Source: Pseudaeromonas sp038247115 (lineage in GTDB: Bacteria; Pseudomonadota; Gammaproteobacteria; Enterobacterales; Aeromonadaceae). Taken from it: a stretch of 64,000 bases of DNA. Where the stretch lies: the NCBI GenBank assembly GCA_038247115.1, contig JBBRVG010000001.1, positions 1 through 64,000 on the forward strand. The letters are read 5' to 3'. Every line of letters starts with the position of its first letter. Position 1 is the stretch's first letter. The notes under the pieces are model-generated. The model saw nothing but the letters and a program-made list of their open reading frames with translations, was not told where the DNA came from and made no database searches. Below, in pieces: positions 61,906 through 64,000 of this stretch. The position numbers and the translations under genes are program-made.

Positions 61906-62040
61906 ATGCTGGATCAACAGGATATTCAAAACGTAAAAGTATGGCAGGCTCCGCAACTGATTGAGCTTGGGGGTATTGCCAAAAGGACTGAAAATGGAAC
62001 TGGTGGGGTGAGTGATACTGTAGATAATTCCACCTCTTAG
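61906..62040 (+). CDS. Lasso-peptide precursor A4 (type B)
   Basis: A 44-residue peptide with leader MLDQQDIQNVKVW and conserved W13, P16, L18, G22 and T28. The core after Thr-Glu is NGTGGVSDTVDNSTS (15 residues), with Asn1 and Asp8 if the -2 Thr rule holds; a second Asp is at 11. It shares NGTGG with A2 and the terminal Ser-Thr-Ser. AGGGAGAG precedes the ATG, and the upstream 70 bp is nearly identical to that of A3. Confidence 0.83.
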   Translation: MLDQQDIQNVKVWQAPQLIELGGIAKRTENGTGGVSDTVDNSTS

Positions 62041-62083
62041 TTGATTGGTTTATTGCTGGTCTAGTGCGCCTTTAACATAGAAA

Positions 62084-62110
62084 AACCACCTTCAGCCGAG
62101 GTGGTTTTTT
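62084..62110 (+). terminator. Intrinsic terminator after precursor A4 (type B)
   Basis: AACCACCT / AGGTGGTT stem with a 7-base loop, followed by TTTT. Same type as after A2. Its flanking A run suggests it can also terminate the convergent epimerase gene. Confidence 0.9.
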
Positions 62111-62146
62111 ATTGCGCCCATAGACGATGTAGAGGCGGCTCATTTT

Positions 62147-63160
62147 TTATCTACGCGCATAATACCCGCGATACCAAGCCACAAACTGCTCCAACCCCAC
62201 CTGCAAATCCGTGCGGGGCTTAAAGCCGATGACGGCTTCCAGAGCCGAGGTATCGGCGCTGGTTTCCAGCACATCTCCCGGCTGCATCGGCAGCAGATTC
62301 ATCTGTGCTGTGACTCCCAGCGCCTGTTCCAGTTGGTGGATAAATTCGGTCAACTGTACTGGCTGGCTATTGCCGATGTTATAGACCCGGTAGGGGGCGC
62401 TGCTCTCGGCCGGGGTGCCGGTTTCCACGGTCCATTCGGGATTGCGCTGCGGGATCACCTCGGTCAGACGCACCACCGCCTCGGCGATATCGTCGATATA
62501 GGTGAAGTCACGGCGCATATCGCCCTGGTTGTAGACATCGATGGGGCGGCCTTCGAGGATTGCCTGGGTGAACTTGAACAGCGCCATATCCGGGCGCCCC
62601 CAGGGACCATAGACGGTGAAAAAGCGCAGTCCTGTGGTCGGCAGATCATACAGATGGGCGTAACTGTGACTCATCAGCTCGTTGGCTTTCTTGGTGGCCG
62701 CATACAGGGAAACCGGATGATCGACACTATCGCTGGTGGAGAACGGCGTCTTGCGGTTCAGGCCATACACAGAGCTCGACGAGGCGTAGAGCAGATGACC
62801 CACGCCATTCTGGCGGCAGCCTTCGAGCACGTTGAGATGTCCCACCAGGTTGGCATCGCCATAGGCGTGCGGGTTGTCGATGGAGTAGCGCACCCCGGCC
62901 TGAGCCCCCAGATGGATGACCCGCTCGAACCGCTCGCGGGCAAACAGCTCAGCCATCGCCGCCCGATCCGCCAGCTCCAGCTTGAGAAAACGGAAATTGG
63001 GCTGGGTCTCGATACGGGCCAGCCGCGCCAGTTTGAGGTTAACGTCGTAATAGTCATTCAGATTGTCGATGCCGACCACGTCGTGGCCCTGAGCCAGCAG
63101 GCGTTCGGCAACATGAAAGCCGATAAACCCGGCGGCGCCGGTGATCAATATCTTCATCAT
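62147..63160 (-). CDS. UDP-glucuronate 4-epimerase-type NAD-dependent epimerase
   Basis: A 337-residue extended short-chain dehydrogenase. The NAD-binding site is ILITGAAGFIGFHVAERLLA, followed by DNLNDYYDVNLKLARLARI, typical of UDP-glucuronate 4-epimerases (CapI/WbnF type). Catalytic residues are Ser-Ser-Ser-Val-Tyr-Gly and SLYAATKKANELMSHSYAH (Tyr and Lys). RFFTVYGPWGRPDMALFKFT is also diagnostic. The product UDP-galacturonate would serve surface polysaccharide. Its 3' end was copied three times into the precursor array. The ATG after a weak ribosome site at 63160 or 63157 is the start. Confidence 0.92.
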   Translation of the reverse strand: MMKILITGAAGFIGFHVAERLLAQGHDVVGIDNLNDYYDVNLKLARLARIETQPNFRFLKLELADRAAMAELFARERFERVIHLGAQAGVRYSIDNPHAYGDANLVGHLNVLEGCRQNGVGHLLYASSSSVYGLNRKTPFSTSDSVDHPVSLYAATKKANELMSHSYAHLYDLPTTGLRFFTVYGPWGRPDMALFKFTQAILEGRPIDVYNQGDMRRDFTYIDDIAEAVVRLTEVIPQRNPEWTVETGTPAESSAPYRVYNIGNSQPVQLTEFIHQLEQALGVTAQMNLLPMQPGDVLETSADTSALEAVIGFKPRTDLQVGLEQFVAWYRGYYARR

Positions 63161-63169
63161 GGGTCTCGC

Positions 63170-64000
63170 TTATTGGTAGCCGTGCCGGGGCACATAACGA
63201 TAAGGGCTGAGTTCGGCGGTCGCTTGCTGGCAGACCGGACGCAGAGCATCGATGCGATAGAGGGTCCAGACCTCGCTGTGACGCAAGCCCAATGCTTGGC
63301 CCTTGGCCGGATCGAAACAGGGATCCAGCATACTGGCCGGGGCCAGTAGCCAGCGGTTTGGCGCCTCTTGTATCCAGTGGGCACTGGCTTGGATCTGGGC
63401 CTGGTTCTCGGCCTGATAGGACCAGTGCTGGATGGGCCGGTCGGCAAACAGCAGGAATTGCTCGCGGAACTTGACGATTAACAGCTCATCCTGGGCCGGA
63501 ACCTGGGTGCTGACCTCGCTCATGATGCCGCGCGGGGTGCGCACGTCGTTCATCAGTGGATAGGCCCACAGGCTGTAATGCAGCCAGACTAGGGTCAGGG
63601 TGCCGAGTACGGCGCTGAGCGGTGCCCGGTGTAACAGGGTATTCACGAGCAGACCGCACAGCCCCACCGACAGCGCCAGCAGCCAGGGATTGCTGCCCAG
63701 CTCGGCCGTTTTCGCCGCTAGTTTAGGACTGACCAGCAGGGCAACGGCAATGGCGAGGAACAAGCCACTGACCAGCCAACCCAGGCCCTGCAGTAAACGA
63801 CGCGGCCAGCGACGCTCTAGCAGCAGCGGCAGCCAGGGCGCGGCCAGCAGCGCCAGTGCCGGAGTCCCCGGCGTGATATAAACCCCGCGTTTGCCCGGTG
63901 AAAACGAGAAGAAGCAGAGCATCAGGAGCAGATAGCCAACCAGCAGGATCACGGCCCGGTTACCCTGACGAAAGGCTTCCCGGCATTGCCAGATGATCCA
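63170..64000 (-). CDS. GT39-like membrane glycosyltransferase, C-terminal part (runs off the window end)
   Basis: The open frame continues unbroken to the window edge, so only the last ~276 residues are seen. The segment FSPGKRGVYITPGTPALALL is typical of ArnT/PMT-type glycosyltransferases that use polyprenyl-phosphate sugars. Several membrane helices follow (WLVSGLFLAIAVALLV, LLALSVGLCGLLVNTLL), then a soluble C-terminal domain. It lies 9 bp upstream of the epimerase in the same direction, so both probably serve surface glycan synthesis. Confidence 0.75.
   Translation of the reverse strand, partial: WIIWQCREAFRQGNRAVILLVGYLLLMLCFFSFSPGKRGVYITPGTPALALLAAPWLPLLLERRWPRRLLQGLGWLVSGLFLAIAVALLVSPKLAAKTAELGSNPWLLALSVGLCGLLVNTLLHRAPLSAVLGTLTLVWLHYSLWAYPLMNDVRTPRGIMSEVSTQVPAQDELLIVKFREQFLLFADRPIQHWSYQAENQAQIQASAHWIQEAPNRWLLAPASMLDPCFDPAKGQALGLRHSEVWTLYRIDALRPVCQQATAELSPYRYVPRHGYQ

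Larger units (their letters stand above)
60326..62353. repeat. Tandem repeat array: four lasso precursor units with epimerase 3' ends
   Basis: Four units of about 0.5 kb start near 60326, 60818, 61336 and 61816. Each holds a conserved upstream block (including GCTAAGCTG or GGTAAGCTA), one precursor gene, a hairpin and the last ~207 bp of the epimerase gene in reverse. The last unit runs into the intact epimerase gene. All internal joins lie at the same place, where GGTCAA of the epimerase meets CCTCTAGT-like upstream sequence. Units 1 and 3 resemble each other most, as do 2 and 4. Confidence 0.88.

Noticed and set aside
61692..61907. A 71-codon minus-strand open frame across epimerase fragment 3 and the next promoter block
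   Set aside because: It arises from the broken epimerase copy plus noncoding sequence, in a frame unlike the intact protein after the first part.
60326..62353. Regularly spaced repeats that might be a CRISPR array
   Set aside because: Units are about 500 bp, contain coding sequence and epimerase fragments, and there are no 25-40-bp repeats with unique spacers or cas genes.
62333..63349. A 338-codon open frame on the plus strand opposite the epimerase gene
   Set aside because: It is the antisense shadow of the epimerase gene; composition (His, Gly, Ile-rich) and lack of motifs show it is not coding.

Overview
The window looks like chromosome of a gammaproteobacterium, most probably Aeromonadales (Aeromonas-like). 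The reasons are a laf-type lateral flagellar cluster (flgN-flgM-flgA / flgB to flgL / lafA-B-C-X-E-F-S-T-U), a long-form ilvC beside a divergent ilvY, csdA-csdE, rep, pgi, a cytochrome b562 gene and an enterobacterial-style TonB/Fhu iron locus. Base composition is moderately GC-rich almost throughout. The clear exception is an AT-rich CDP-glycerol-type transferase gene near 13.3-14.5 kb. Species identity is inferred from gene content only.

Region 1 (1-24757) is a lateral flagellum and swarming locus. It opens with the tail of fliJ, then convergent flgN/flgM/flgA. Next come the rod-hook-junction operon flgB-flgL and a LafW-like protein, then an EAL-domain c-di-GMP protein and two surface-modification genes (CDP-glycerol-type transferase and TPR-glycosyltransferase). 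The cluster ends with flagellin lafA, cap lafB, chaperone lafC, lafX, hook-length protein lafE, lafF, sigma-28 lafS and the stator lafTU. A PilZ gene overlaps lafU. Two sequences matching sigma-54 promoters (-24 GG / -12 GC type) sit before flgB and before lafX, as expected for a LafK/RpoN-controlled cascade. The cluster therefore carries its own c-di-GMP phosphodiesterase candidate and c-di-GMP receptor candidate.

Region 2 (24758-40400) is mostly housekeeping: an MltD-like transglycosylase, a small membrane protein, csdE-csdA, a low-complexity coiled-coil protein, rep, a GGDEF/EAL protein, uppP, pgi, an HDOD protein, cybC and ilvY-ilvC. Many genes end in recognisable terminators.

Region 3 (40400-52670) is a self-contained ferric-siderophore operon: TonB-dependent receptor, FhuF-like reductase, ABC ATPase, binding protein, double-length permease, then a dedicated tonB-exbB-exbD. 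The genes mostly overlap end to start. The promoter carries two tandem copies of a TGAGATC/TATCTCA-type palindrome, one of them on the -35 box. A MATE pump, a small unknown protein and a second HDOD protein follow.

Region 4 (52825-62360) is the most interesting part: a lasso-peptide biosynthetic cluster. It contains an asparagine-synthetase-like cyclase (C), a PqqD-like recognition protein (B1), a transglutaminase-like leader peptidase (B2) and an ABC exporter. Three tailoring candidates accompany them: an HprK-like kinase, a sulfotransferase and a nucleotidyltransferase. Downstream are four tandem 44-45-residue precursor genes, too short for ordinary gene calling. Their leaders are almost identical and carry the W-x2-P-x-L-x3-G-x5-T motif. 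Their cores are diversified but all end in Thr-Ser, the expected target of a C-terminal Ser kinase. The precursors sit in about 0.5-kb repeats, and the first three are each followed by a broken copy of the last ~207 bp of the adjacent sugar-epimerase gene. The two alternating precursor types (A-B-A-B) indicate a two-gene unit that was itself duplicated. The window ends with the intact epimerase and the 3' part of a GT39-like membrane glycosyltransferase gene.
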